Assembly: GCA_000720995.1 (NCBI GenBank)
Contig: JOEL01000001.1
Coordinates: 371,686 to 435,685 of the forward strand
Direction of reading: 5' to 3'
Origin: Streptomyces celluloflavus
GTDB lineage: Bacteria > Actinomycetota > Actinomycetes > Streptomycetales > Streptomycetaceae
DNA length: 64,000 nt
The notes beneath the pieces were generated by a model. That model was not told where the DNA came from and made no database searches. It saw nothing but the letters and a program-made list of their open reading frames with translations. Shown one piece after another: positions 51,986 through 60,535 of the stretch. The stretch's first letter is position 1. Each line of letters opens with the position of its first letter. A program made the translations under genes and the position numbers.

Positions 51986-52828
51986 TCACCACGCGGGGTG
52001 TGCGTCGACATGTGTGACTCCCGCGAAGTGTTCGGGGTGCGCGCGCATCCACCGCGCGATCTCGGCCGACCGGGCGTGCCAGACGCGGTCGTCGGCGTCG
52101 AGTCGGTCCATCAGGGTGGCGATGGCGGCGACCTTGTCCGGGGTGTCCTGCCAGAGCACGTGGAACACGTACGACGCGAAGCCGCCGGCCTCGACGGTCT
52201 CTTCGAGGAACCGCTGGTGCGCGCGGAGCAGGACGTCCGGGCCGACCGGATGGTCGCCCGGGTCCTCCTCGCGCAGCCGCGTGAAACCGGGGATGTAGTA
52301 GGCGCCGTCGACGCCCGTCCACGGGTAGGGCAGCAGTGCCAGCCCGTCCTGAACGCCGTGGACGTCGCCGGCCAGTGAGGCGAGCTCGAACCCGTACTCG
52401 CGCAGCAGCGCCGGCGAGTGGTCGCCGAGCAGGCCGGCGGGAGGGCGGGCCGCGACCGGCCGGATGCCCAGCCGGTCGTACCGCTCGAAACTGCGGTCCA
52501 GGGCCGTGCGCGATGCGGGGCCGTCCGTCCGGGCCCACGGTTCGTGCAACCAGCCGTGCCACCCGATGTCGTGGCCGGCCTCCGCGATGGACAGCACGGC
52601 GTCCGGGTAGGTGTCGACGTTCCACGCCTCCAGGTAGAAGGTCGACCGCACCGGCCGCTCGCGCAACATCTCCAGAAGGTTCGGGAGCTCGTCGGACACA
52701 CTGTGGTGCCTCCCGACCGGGACGTGGCCGGGCCAGGACCCCATCTGGAGCTCGGCGGCCTCGCCGAGGTGGTCGAACGTGACACACGCCGCGGCCCGCC
52801 GCCCGCCGGGCCACCTTCCTGCGGTCAC
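51986..52828 (-). CDS. NodB-fold (polysaccharide deacetylase-like) hydrolase
   Basis: A 280-residue NodB-homology protein with motif 1 CVTFDHLGE (TFD but with H where the second D is usual), the metal histidines WHGWLHEP (H-x3-H) and a catalytic-arginine-like RPPAGLLG segment. There is no signal peptide, so it acts inside the cell, like the PuuE/allantoinase-type subgroup on small amides rather than polysaccharides. GTG start three bases after the P450 stop, so coupled. Confidence 0.85.
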   Translation of the reverse strand: MTAGRWPGGRRAAACVTFDHLGEAAELQMGSWPGHVPVGRHHSVSDELPNLLEMLRERPVRSTFYLEAWNVDTYPDAVLSIAEAGHDIGWHGWLHEPWARTDGPASRTALDRSFERYDRLGIRPVAARPPAGLLGDHSPALLREYGFELASLAGDVHGVQDGLALLPYPWTGVDGAYYIPGFTRLREEDPGDHPVGPDVLLRAHQRFLEETVEAGGFASYVFHVLWQDTPDKVAAIATLMDRLDADDRVWHARSAEIARWMRAHPEHFAGVTHVDAHPAW

Positions 52829-52831
52829 CGC

Positions 52832-54052
52832 CTACACCCCGTTCGGCGCGACCGTCAGCGCCGTCATCGCGCGGAACACGAGGTCGTCGGTCCACGGGGG
52901 GTTCGGGTCGGTGAGCGTCATCGCGGGCAGGCGCTGCGGCAGGACCCGGAGCAGGACGTCGCCCTCCAACCGGGACAGCGGGGCACCCATGCAGTAGTGA
53001 CCGCCCGCGGTGAAGGCCAGGTGGCGGTTGCCAGTGCGCCGGATGTCGAACGTGTCCGGGTCGGCGAAGCGGCGTTCGTCGCGATTGGCCGACGCGATCC
53101 CGAGCAGCAGTTGCGTGCCCTCGGCGACGGTCTCGCCGTGGAGCTCGAACTCGTAGCCGGCGTACCGGGTGATGAAGTGCACCGGTGACTGCCAGCGCAG
53201 CACCTCCTCCCACGCCGCCGGCGCCAGGTCCGGGTCGGCGGCGAGCAGCCGCATCTGGTCGGGATGGGACAGCAACGCGTGGACGGCACTGGTCATCGCC
53301 GTCATCGTGGTGTGGTAGCTGGCGATGAAGAATCCGACGAGCGTCACGATCAGCTCGTCCCGGCTGACTCGGCCGCCGGCCTCCTCGGCCAGCATCAGCG
53401 CGCCGACCGGGTCCTCGGGGCCGAGCTTTCCACGCTGCGAGTCGACGATCTCGCCGATGTAGTCGAAGTAGAACTGCGCGGCCTGATCGGCCTCGGCCAG
53501 TTCGTCCGGCGTGAGGGGAGCGTGGGTCAACAGGCGGTTGAGCGCGGGCATCCGTCGCAGTACCGTCCCCGCGTCGGCGGCGGGGGCGTGCAGCAGTCGG
53601 CACGCGATCTCCGCAGGCACGCGCATGCCGAAGTGCTCGACGAAGTCGACCTCGCCATCGACCGTGGCGAGCGCCTCGACGTTGTCGATGATGATCCGCT
53701 CGACCCACGACCGCATGTGGGCCAGCGCCCGCGGCGCGAACGCAGGCGAGGCGAGCTTGCGCAGCCGGGTGTGCGTCGGGGCGTCCAGGTCCGGCAGCGA
53801 CAGTTTGTGGAAGGTGGCGCCGGGGCCGGGGCCGGTGCCGATGCCGGCCGGGAACTCGCCGGCCTTCGGCTGCACCCGCATCAGCGGATCCTTGAAGATC
53901 CGCTCGATGTCGGCGTAGCGGGTCAGGACGGCTCTCGTGCCGTCGGGTCCGACCCGGGCGACGGGGGTGTGGTCGCGCAGCCGCCGGTAGGCCGGGAATC
54001 GATCGGTGCGGAACGTGGGATCACCGAGGCTCAGATACGCCAAGGCGGACAT
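52832..54052 (-). CDS. Cytochrome P450, first gene of catabolic operon
   Basis: A 406-residue soluble bacterial P450. ExxR in WEEVLRW, the haem-binding loop FTAGGHYCMGAPLSRLE, and a meander PDTFDIRR. The I-helix reads GFFIASYHTTMTAM: where most P450s have A-G-x-D/E-T-T this one has A-S-Y-H-T-T, so the usual acid is a histidine. A GAGGAG site precedes ATG 54052. With its own ferredoxin and reductase downstream it forms a complete class I system. Substrate not determined; hydroxylation is expected to open the catabolic pathway. Confidence 0.93.
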   Translation of the reverse strand: MSALAYLSLGDPTFRTDRFPAYRRLRDHTPVARVGPDGTRAVLTRYADIERIFKDPLMRVQPKAGEFPAGIGTGPGPGATFHKLSLPDLDAPTHTRLRKLASPAFAPRALAHMRSWVERIIIDNVEALATVDGEVDFVEHFGMRVPAEIACRLLHAPAADAGTVLRRMPALNRLLTHAPLTPDELAEADQAAQFYFDYIGEIVDSQRGKLGPEDPVGALMLAEEAGGRVSRDELIVTLVGFFIASYHTTMTAMTSAVHALLSHPDQMRLLAADPDLAPAAWEEVLRWQSPVHFITRYAGYEFELHGETVAEGTQLLLGIASANRDERRFADPDTFDIRRTGNRHLAFTAGGHYCMGAPLSRLEGDVLLRVLPQRLPAMTLTDPNPPWTDDLVFRAMTALTVAPNGV

Positions 54053-54219
54053 GGGTCTCCTCGTCGAGTCGTTGTCGTCGTGGTAGCGCCGCTGCTTGCT
54101 TCCGCCGACGGTACGGTTGGCCGAACGAGCGTGTCTTTGGGAAGAACACGAGGCCAAGCGTGGGTTTCCTGTGCTTTACACAGGCACCCGACGCGCTGCT
54201 CCTCGACGGCGCCGGTCCT

Positions 54220-55359
54220 CTACCGCGGTGTCGACCGGCACCCGATCACCGACCGGGCCAGCCCGGCGAACGTCCGCGGATCGGCGCCGGTGAGTTCCTG
54301 CCATCTGCTCAGCCGGTAGCCCATGGTGTTGGGATGCACGTTGAGCCGCCTGGCGGCGTCGGAGAGGGAGAATCCGCAGTCGGCGAAGGCCAGGACGGCG
54401 GCGGCGAGGTCGGGATGGTCCCGCTGCGTCTGCTGAATGCCGGCGAGGATCGGCGCCAACCGGGGCTGACTGTCGAGCAGCGTCGCCTCCAGCCAGGAAT
54501 CCGCGAAATGCACGGACGGCTCGTTCCACAGCTGCGCCGTCCGCAACGCGCGCTCGGCGCCGACGGTGCTCAGATGTGCGCCGATCAGGCCCTGACGCGG
54601 CAGCCCGATCCCGATGGCGGACCGGTCGCCGGCGATCCCATGGACGGTCCGGACCACGAGCACCGGGTCGCAGTCCTGCGCGATGGCGATCATGACGTCG
54701 CCGCGGACTCCGCACTGCATGACACCGGACAGTCGCCGGGTCGCCCGTTGCAGGTTCTCCACCTCGGGCCGGGGCCACGACGCGCGGGGCGCGCAGAACG
54801 CCTGGAACCGCCCCTCCACGTCGAACGCCAGGGCACGCGCGGTCTCGGCGACCTGCTCCCCGAGGGAACGATCGCCCAGCTCGCTCAGGAACCGCTGCCG
54901 CAATTCGGCGTGCTGCACGGCGGTGCCCGGCGATTCCGCGACGAAGGCGTCGACGACCGACGCGCTCATCGTCTCCGTCCACCGGCCGATGGGTTCGACC
55001 AGTTCCAGGAGCAGGTCGTCGGTCGCCTCGGGCGCGGACTGCATGGCGGCCCACAACTCACGACGCACGATGTGGAACGAACTCAGCACGTCGTAGGCGG
55101 ACACGCCCAACTGCGTCCGCCGCAGGGCGGAGCGCCGCGTGAACTGGAGATGCTCGGCTATCGGCCCCCGCCCGGACGCGATGCTGGAGAGCATGCGGCG
55201 GACGAGATCGCGCACCGTGCGCCGGTGTTCGAGTTCCGGCAGGTGTTCGTACGAGGGCAACTCGGCGCGGATCCGGGCCGTCAGGTCGGGATCCGCGCGT
55301 TCGAGTCGCAGGGCGACCGCGTCACACAGCGTGCTCATCGCGGCGGAGTCCGATGTCAT
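54220..55359 (-). CDS. PucR/CdaR-type transcriptional regulator
   Basis: A 379-residue regulator. The N-terminal half is helical, a GGDEF-like middle domain follows, and the C-terminal PucR helix-turn-helix is clear (GFSLSDAARRLNVHPNTMGY then RLSRWQELTGADPRTF). It lies upstream of the P450 gene on the same strand (167-base gap) and is the likely regulator of that operon. ATG 55359. Confidence 0.92.
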   Translation of the reverse strand: MTSDSAAMSTLCDAVALRLERADPDLTARIRAELPSYEHLPELEHRRTVRDLVRRMLSSIASGRGPIAEHLQFTRRSALRRTQLGVSAYDVLSSFHIVRRELWAAMQSAPEATDDLLLELVEPIGRWTETMSASVVDAFVAESPGTAVQHAELRQRFLSELGDRSLGEQVAETARALAFDVEGRFQAFCAPRASWPRPEVENLQRATRRLSGVMQCGVRGDVMIAIAQDCDPVLVVRTVHGIAGDRSAIGIGLPRQGLIGAHLSTVGAERALRTAQLWNEPSVHFADSWLEATLLDSQPRLAPILAGIQQTQRDHPDLAAAVLAFADCGFSLSDAARRLNVHPNTMGYRLSRWQELTGADPRTFAGLARSVIGCRSTPR

Positions 55360-56379
55360 GCTCCCCAGCGTATTCCGGGAACCGGGCCTGGCTCCTGGAG
55401 CGCCGGGCGGAGGTCCTTCCCAGGCACACGGGCATTCACGCCTTCACCAGCCTGGTGGCTGGCGAAGGACGCTACCGCGTCGACACACGTCCAGGGTCGG
55501 CGCTACCGTCGATAACTCCTGGCGCGCCGCCGTCCTGAGGCACACCGTCATCCGCCTGCACCCCCTGTCCGTCCGCAACGCCCTGTTCGGCGCCGGTCTG
55601 GTTGTGGCGTATATGGACGCCGTCGGCGATGGCAGTGACGCGCCCTACGGCATGCTGATCGACTTGGCCCGCGGCATCGACGCCGGCCGCTGCGGCACGT
55701 ACGACGCGGCCGACCGCATCCGTTCCTGGCGGATCTGACCATCACCTCGTGGTCCCGGAATCCGCTGGAATGGCGAGGGCCGTCTGCGGGCTCTGTCTCC
55801 AGAACGATCAACCACCGGATGGTGCCACTGGGCGAGCCCTCGCCGAGGTAGTCATCAACGCGCGCTGGCAGGTCCGCCGACACCTCGACTCCCTTCCCGA
55901 CCGAGCGGGGGAGGGGGACGGAGGGTCGCGGGAGGCCGGAGGGTACTGGCGCAGCGCGGCAAGTTCCAGCGATCTGCCGCGCCTTGCGTGGGGCGATCGC
56001 CGCAGGCGACGACCCTGAGTGGCTGAGCGTTGCCCAGCTGGCAGACGCTCTGGGCGACGCGGACCCGGCGACGTTGGTACGGATGCAATGACCGGACCCA
56101 GATGTTCGGCCGACCCTGCACGCCGAATCCGCCAGGGCCCACGTCACGATCTTGAGGACGCGGATGGAGTCCGTCCTGGGCCGGCCCGCCGTCTGTCGAC
56201 TGGTCGGTGTCGTCTCTGCGGCTCCCACGCCTTCTGGCAGCAGGCCGCCGCACTCCCTCGCGGGTGAGTCGCCCCTCGAACGGGTTGCTCAGCCGACGCC
56301 GCGCCGAACGTGACTGCCGCGCGGGCGGAGTCCGATCCCCGCGGCGGGCGGGGATCGCGCGGCGCAGGCCGACGGGTTG
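55360..56379. other. Relict stretch with coding fragments
   Basis: No intact gene. A fragment near 55530-55738 reads NALFGAGLVVAYMDAVGDGS with a stop at 55736. A second near 55970-56091 ends DDPEWLSVAQLADALGDADP then TLVRMQ and a stop, similar in style to C-termini of Streptomyces DNA-translocase/transfer proteins. Family assignments are weak. The region looks like leftovers of a mobile element. Confidence 0.35.
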
Positions 56380-57078
56380 TCAGAAGTTGTACGGCTTTTC
56401 GGTGTTCCAGTTGAGTACGTCGGCTTCGTTCCAGCTGAACTGGGGCTTGTTGCCCTTGAGGTCGACGGAGTAGGAGGGGCCGTCCTGGCCGCCCGTGCCG
56501 CGCAGTGCGAGGGCGAAGGAGGTGGCGGTGTGGTTGTTGGAGCCGTAGTCGAAGAGGTTGACGGCGCTGTAGACCTTGGCGCCGGGCTGGAGGGTGATGT
56601 GCTTGCCGCCGCCCGGGTTGTCCTTCTTGGAGTGCGCCAGTGCGGGGCCGTCGACGTTGTCGCCGAGCTTGACGGAGGGGTAGGAGGTCACCCAGCAGGG
56701 CTTGCCGCCCTCGTTCGAGGCGGTGATCAGCAGGTGGTCGCCCTGCTGCCCGGCGAAGCGGTGCACCGCGGTGAGCAGCATCTCGTCGCCGCGGCACTGC
56801 TGGGCGCCGGCCGTGGTGCCCTTGCCCGCGACCTCGTGCGTCCCGCCCGAGGCGCTCGTCGAGCGCGGGCCTTCCTTGGCGTGGCCGCCGCTGTTGACCT
56901 GCTCCGCACCGTCCTTGCCGTCCGTGGTGGAGGCGGTCCGGCTCTGGGCGGTGCCGGCGGCGTTGTCGCCGCCCGCCGCCTTCGAGCCGTTGTCGGCGCC
57001 GCCGCAGGCGGTCAGGCCCAGTGCCAGTGCGGCGGTGACGGCGGCCAGGGTGGCGGTGCGGATCCGGGAAGTGCGCAT
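56380..57078 (-). CDS. DUF4232 lipoprotein
   Basis: A 232-residue lipoprotein: signal peptide ending LGLTAC (lipobox LTAC) then GGADNGSK, a long Ser/Gly/Ala linker, and a DUF4232 beta domain (LLTAVHRFAGQQGDHLLITA, SNEGGKPCWVTSYPSVKLG) ending NTEKPYNF. These are common exported actinobacterial proteins of unknown role. The ATG lies at 57078. Confidence 0.88.
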   Translation of the reverse strand: MRTSRIRTATLAAVTAALALGLTACGGADNGSKAAGGDNAAGTAQSRTASTTDGKDGAEQVNSGGHAKEGPRSTSASGGTHEVAGKGTTAGAQQCRGDEMLLTAVHRFAGQQGDHLLITASNEGGKPCWVTSYPSVKLGDNVDGPALAHSKKDNPGGGKHITLQPGAKVYSAVNLFDYGSNNHTATSFALALRGTGGQDGPSYSVDLKGNKPQFSWNEADVLNWNTEKPYNF

Positions 57079-57224
57079 GATCAGGTTCCCCCTGCGGTTG
57101 ATGCGGGACTTCCTTGGGTCGTTCCCGCGGTGTGAACACCACTCTTCCCGGGTGCGCTGACGTCCTGGCAACGCCTCACTCACGTCCCGCAAACAGACCG
57201 CGCGCGAACGGGTGAGGCCGAGCC

Positions 57225-57341
57225 GTGGCCCGCTCCCGACACGCCTCCGTACGCTCCCTGGAGCGACATGCCCGTCCCGGCGTCAACGCGGTCGCCCAGC
57301 ACGTCGCCGAGCACTACCCCGCCGTTCGGTGGAACCGCTGA
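57225..57341 (+). pseudogene. Possible tyrosine-recombinase C-terminal remnant
   Basis: A short plus frame reads RHASVRSLERHARPGVNAVA followed by QHVAEHYPAVRWNR and a stop. It resembles the end of Streptomyces integrases, where LERYARPG holds the catalytic tyrosine; here that residue is His. No upstream domain remains, so it is a dead fragment. Confidence 0.4.
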
Positions 57342-57470
57342 CGGGCTACAAGGTCATTCCGCGGCGGGCTTTACAGCCACCTTGGTTGGACCCCAAGAAG
57401 AATGATCAACCCCAGGCTGTTCCTCACGACCGGCCGGGGTCGCCACCGGCACCGCAGGTCAACGACAAGC

Positions 57471-58319
57471 TCAGCGGAAGTCGTCGGAGTGGTCGACGGC
57501 CCACCGGGCGTAGGTGTGAGCCGGCGTGCCGGTGATCTTTTCGGCGATGACGGAGGTCAGGACCGGGATGCCGTTGGCGGCGGCCCACTGGCTCACGATT
57601 GCCTCGGCCACGACCGGATGCATTGTTCTGCCCACTTCCGCGCGAGCCTGCTCGTCGGAGACGTGTTCGATCCTGATGCGGCGACCGAGGGCCTCGCCGA
57701 TGTACTCGACCTGCCGTTGCAGGGTCAGGGACTCGGCTCCGTAGATGGTGTATGCCTGGTGCGAGTGGCCCGGTTCGGTCAGGGCGGTCACCGCAAGCGC
57801 AGCGATGTCCTTCTCGTGCACCGGTGCCGACTGTGCGAGCGGATAGGGCAGGCGGACGAGGTTGTCGGTGCGAATCGATTCGGCCCACCAGGTGCGGGTG
57901 TTGGTCGCGAATGTCCCCGGCCTGAGGAACGTCCAGTCCATGCCGGACCGTTGGATGACCTGCTCGATCGTGCGGTTCAGGCGGGGGACCGGGTGGTCGG
58001 CGTCGGGGTTCAGGACCGACACCGACGAGAGCAGAACCACCTGCCGGATCCCCGCGGCTGTGGCCGCCGCAGCGACCTTCTCGATGTCGTAGGGCTTCTG
58101 GGGGTTGAGCATTCCGTAGAGGAACATCTTGTCGGCACCGTCGAGCGCTGCGGGCAGCGTCTCGGGACGATCCAGGTCGGCGGCGACTGCTTCCCACCCG
58201 GGCGTCAAGCCCGCGGCTGGGGTTCTGCTGACTGCTCTGACCTGCTCACCGGCGGCCAGCAGGCCATCGGCCACGTGACGACCGACGTTGCCGCGAGCGC
58301 CGAAGACAACTGTCACCAT
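57471..58319 (-). CDS. NmrA/atypical SDR-family NAD(P)-binding protein
   Basis: A 282-residue Rossmann protein with VTVVFGARGNVGRHVADGLL (G-x-x-G-x-x-G), AVSRTP (basic residue after strand 2, favouring NADP), and the region IRQVVLLSSVSVLNPDADHP. No Y-x3-K catalytic pair is obvious, as in NmrA-like and QOR2-like redox sensors. ATG 58319. No clear operon partner; the next gene is another SDR 300 bases upstream. Confidence 0.88.
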   Translation of the reverse strand: MVTVVFGARGNVGRHVADGLLAAGEQVRAVSRTPAAGLTPGWEAVAADLDRPETLPAALDGADKMFLYGMLNPQKPYDIEKVAAAATAAGIRQVVLLSSVSVLNPDADHPVPRLNRTIEQVIQRSGMDWTFLRPGTFATNTRTWWAESIRTDNLVRLPYPLAQSAPVHEKDIAALAVTALTEPGHSHQAYTIYGAESLTLQRQVEYIGEALGRRIRIEHVSDEQARAEVGRTMHPVVAEAIVSQWAAANGIPVLTSVIAEKITGTPAHTYARWAVDHSDDFR

Positions 58320-58620
58320 GACGGGATCTCCTGTTGGTTGTGGACGTGAATGGCTGCACAGCCGGCTATGCCGTGGAGACCCACTTTCGCCACGGACATG
58401 TCGACAGTGCGGGACGTGTTGCTGTCACGCGGGTGGCGGTCCGGCGTCAACGGGCGTGGCCGTCGGCGATGTTGTGGGGATCAAGTCGAGAGCCGGAGCC
58501 GCGTGGACCGGGTGGGCGGGCGCGGGACATCGCTGCGCCGAGACGGTCGACCGCGAGTGACGCCGCTGAGGGTCTGCGGTTGTCGGCGTGAGCGCCATAG
58601 GCGGGCCTCCCGGTCTCCGG
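58320..58620. other. Gene-free stretch between two SDR genes
   Basis: No convincing reading frame, repeat or hairpin was seen in these 300 bases. It should hold the promoter for the NmrA-like gene. Confidence 0.4.
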
Positions 58621-59502
58621 TCAGGGCTGGATGTTTTCCAGGTCCTCCAGGAGGCTGGGGTGCTTCGGCTCCCAGTCGAGGGTCTGTTGGGTGTGGGTGC
58701 TGGACGAGGGCTGGTCGGTCGCGAAGATCGGGCCGAGCGGGCCGTACGTCTGCGACGGCACCGATTCGACCGGCAGGCCCAGCCGTCGGCCGATGACCGC
58801 GGCGATGTCCCGCACTCGGTCTCCCTCGTCGGCCACGGCGTGCCAGACGCTGCCGGCATCGGCCTGTTCCAGGGCGAGCCGGAGGAGGACCGCCGCGTCG
58901 AGCGCGTGGACCGCCGGCCAGCGCTGTGTGCCGTCGCCCGGGTAGCCGGACACCCCGGTCCGGCGTGCGATGCCGGTCAGCAGGCCGGCGAACCCGCCCG
59001 CGCCCTGGTTGTGGACCGTGCGCGGCAGGCGTACGGCCGTACTCCGGACCCCGCGCGCGGCAAGGCCCAGGACCGCTGTGACCGTGCGGCCGCGACCGCC
59101 GACCGGTCCGTCCGTCGGCACCGGGTCGGCCTCGGTGGAGACACGGCCCGGGGCCTGGGGCGTACCCGAGACGGTCACGAAGGGGCGGTCGCTGCCGACG
59201 AGTTCCTCGCCGAGGGCCGCGAGGGCGGCGCTCTCCTCGACGACGTTCTTCGCGAGGGCCTCGGGGCTGCTGAAGTCATTGCCGAATGCCAGGTGGATGA
59301 CCCCGTCGGCCTGAGTGACGCCGGCCCGGAGGGCGTCCAGATCGGCGAGGGCTCCCCGGAGCGGCTCGGCGCCGGCCGCCTCGGCGGCGAGCGCGGACGC
59401 GTCGGAACGGGCGAGTGCGAGGACGGTGTGGCCGTTGCCGAGCAGTTCGGCGACGACGGTGGACCCGATCAGACCGGTGGCGCCGGTGACGAAGACGCGC
59501 AT
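58621..59502 (-). CDS. Extended SDR (NAD-dependent epimerase/dehydratase family)
   Basis: A 293-residue protein with the Rossmann motif VFVTGATGLIGSTVVAELLG and HLAFGNDFSSPEALAKNVVE in place of a full YxxxK. The C-terminal part (VWHAVADEGDRVRDIAAVIG) matches the subgroup often called NAD-dependent epimerases of Streptomyces that sit beside TetR repressors. ATG 59502 follows a GGAGGAAG site. It is divergent from the TetR gene and shares its operator. Confidence 0.9.
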   Translation of the reverse strand: MRVFVTGATGLIGSTVVAELLGNGHTVLALARSDASALAAEAAGAEPLRGALADLDALRAGVTQADGVIHLAFGNDFSSPEALAKNVVEESAALAALGEELVGSDRPFVTVSGTPQAPGRVSTEADPVPTDGPVGGRGRTVTAVLGLAARGVRSTAVRLPRTVHNQGAGGFAGLLTGIARRTGVSGYPGDGTQRWPAVHALDAAVLLRLALEQADAGSVWHAVADEGDRVRDIAAVIGRRLGLPVESVPSQTYGPLGPIFATDQPSSSTHTQQTLDWEPKHPSLLEDLENIQP

Positions 59503-59520
59503 GGAAATCTTCCTCCAAGT

Positions 59521-59574
59521 GATGGGACTCTTGTCCCGTCACACGCTACCAGGTGACGGGACAAGAGTCCCATC
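59521..59574. promoter_or_regulatory. Perfect palindromic TetR operator
   Basis: Two perfectly inverted 22-base arms (59521-59542 and 59553-59574) separated by 10 bases. Each arm contains the smaller palindrome GGGACTCTTGTCCC or its inverse GGGACAAGAGTCCC. Thus there are two tandem dimer sites midway between the divergent SDR and tetR starts, a clear repressor operator for both. Confidence 0.85.
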
Positions 59575-59589
59575 GCATATGCTGGCCCC

Positions 59590-60168
59590 ATGGGTAGGTG
59601 GGAACCAGGCGCACGCGAACGCCTCGTCGTGGCCGCAGTCGATCTGTTTACCGAGCAGGGGTACGACGCCACGACGGTCGCGCAGATCGCCGAGCGTGCC
59701 GGGGTCACCAAGAGCACCTTCTTCCGGCACTTCCCCGACAAGCGCGAGCTGCTGGTGGCCGGACAGGAGACGCTGAGCCGGCTGCTGACCGAGGGGATCG
59801 CCGAGGCCCCCGGCTGCGCCACCCCGCTGGAGGCGGTCGCCGCCGGTCTTGTTCGCGCGTCGAGCGCGATGGGCCCCGTGAACCGCGAGCTCGCCCCGCG
59901 CGTGAAGGCGGCCGTCGCCGCCAGCGCCGAGCTGCAAGAGCGTGACACCCTCAAGACCGTCAGCCTCGCCGCCGCGATGACGGACGCCCTGGCCGCCCGC
60001 GGCCTGCCCGACCCCACCGCGGCCCTCGCGAGCGAGCTGGGCGTCCTCGCCTTCAAGCGGGGGTTCGCCCAATGGTCCGAGGGCGACCGCGACGGCAAGG
60101 ACGAACTCGCCGGACACGTCCTGGCGTCCCTGGACGAGCTGCGCGCAGTGAGCGCATCGCTGGGTTGA
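59590..60168 (+). CDS. TetR-family repressor
   Basis: A 192-residue TetR regulator with HTH TVAQIAERAGVTKSTFFRHF following ARERLVVAAVDLFTEQGYDA. The C-terminal domain is the TetR_C_18-like helical type. It starts 15 bases after the palindromic operator, so it certainly represses itself and probably the divergent SDR gene. Confidence 0.93.
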   Translation: MGRWEPGARERLVVAAVDLFTEQGYDATTVAQIAERAGVTKSTFFRHFPDKRELLVAGQETLSRLLTEGIAEAPGCATPLEAVAAGLVRASSAMGPVNRELAPRVKAAVAASAELQERDTLKTVSLAAAMTDALAARGLPDPTAALASELGVLAFKRGFAQWSEGDRDGKDELAGHVLASLDELRAVSASLG

Positions 60169-60172
60169 GCGG

Positions 60173-60467
60173 ACGGATCCCCCCGCTCATCGGCTGGTTT
60201 CGCATCGGCCGCTACCTGCGGCGCCGACAGATCAAGCACACCATCCCCGAGCCGAGGAATCAGCGGGCCAATCGCGTGCGCTGTGGGAGCCGAGGCGGCC
60301 GGCCCACCAGCTTCGAGAAGGCCCGCAACGTTCGCAGGAACGAAGTGGAGCGGTTGATCGGAAAGTTGAAGATAAACCGGGAGGTTGCCACGAGCTTCGA
60401 CAAGCGGGCCTATGTCTTCTACGGCACTGTGACCGTTGCGGCCATACGCCTGTGGCTTCGTGCATGA
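60173..60467 (+). pseudogene. IS5-family transposase C-terminal remnant
   Basis: Reads RYLRRRQIKHTIPEPRNQRA, RNEVERLIGKLKINREVATS and FDKRAYVFYGTVTVAAIRLW, the C-terminal third of a second IS5-type transposase, including the conserved glutamate in NEVER. The catalytic aspartates and start are missing. It is a different lineage from the remnant at 20.5 kb. Confidence 0.85.
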
Positions 60468-60494
60468 CCCGTCAGACGGAACCTAGCCGGCCCA

Positions 60495-60530
60495 GGGCCT
60501 CCCTCCCCAGGTGCCCGGGGAGGGAGGCCC
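60495..60530. terminator. Strong hairpin terminator
   Basis: GGGCCTCCCTCCCC (60495-60508) pairs perfectly with GGGGAGGGAGGCCC (60517-60530) around an 8-base loop. It lies six bases past the NucA/NucB-type gene stop on the minus strand. Confidence 0.88.
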
Positions 60531-60535
60531 GCCGC

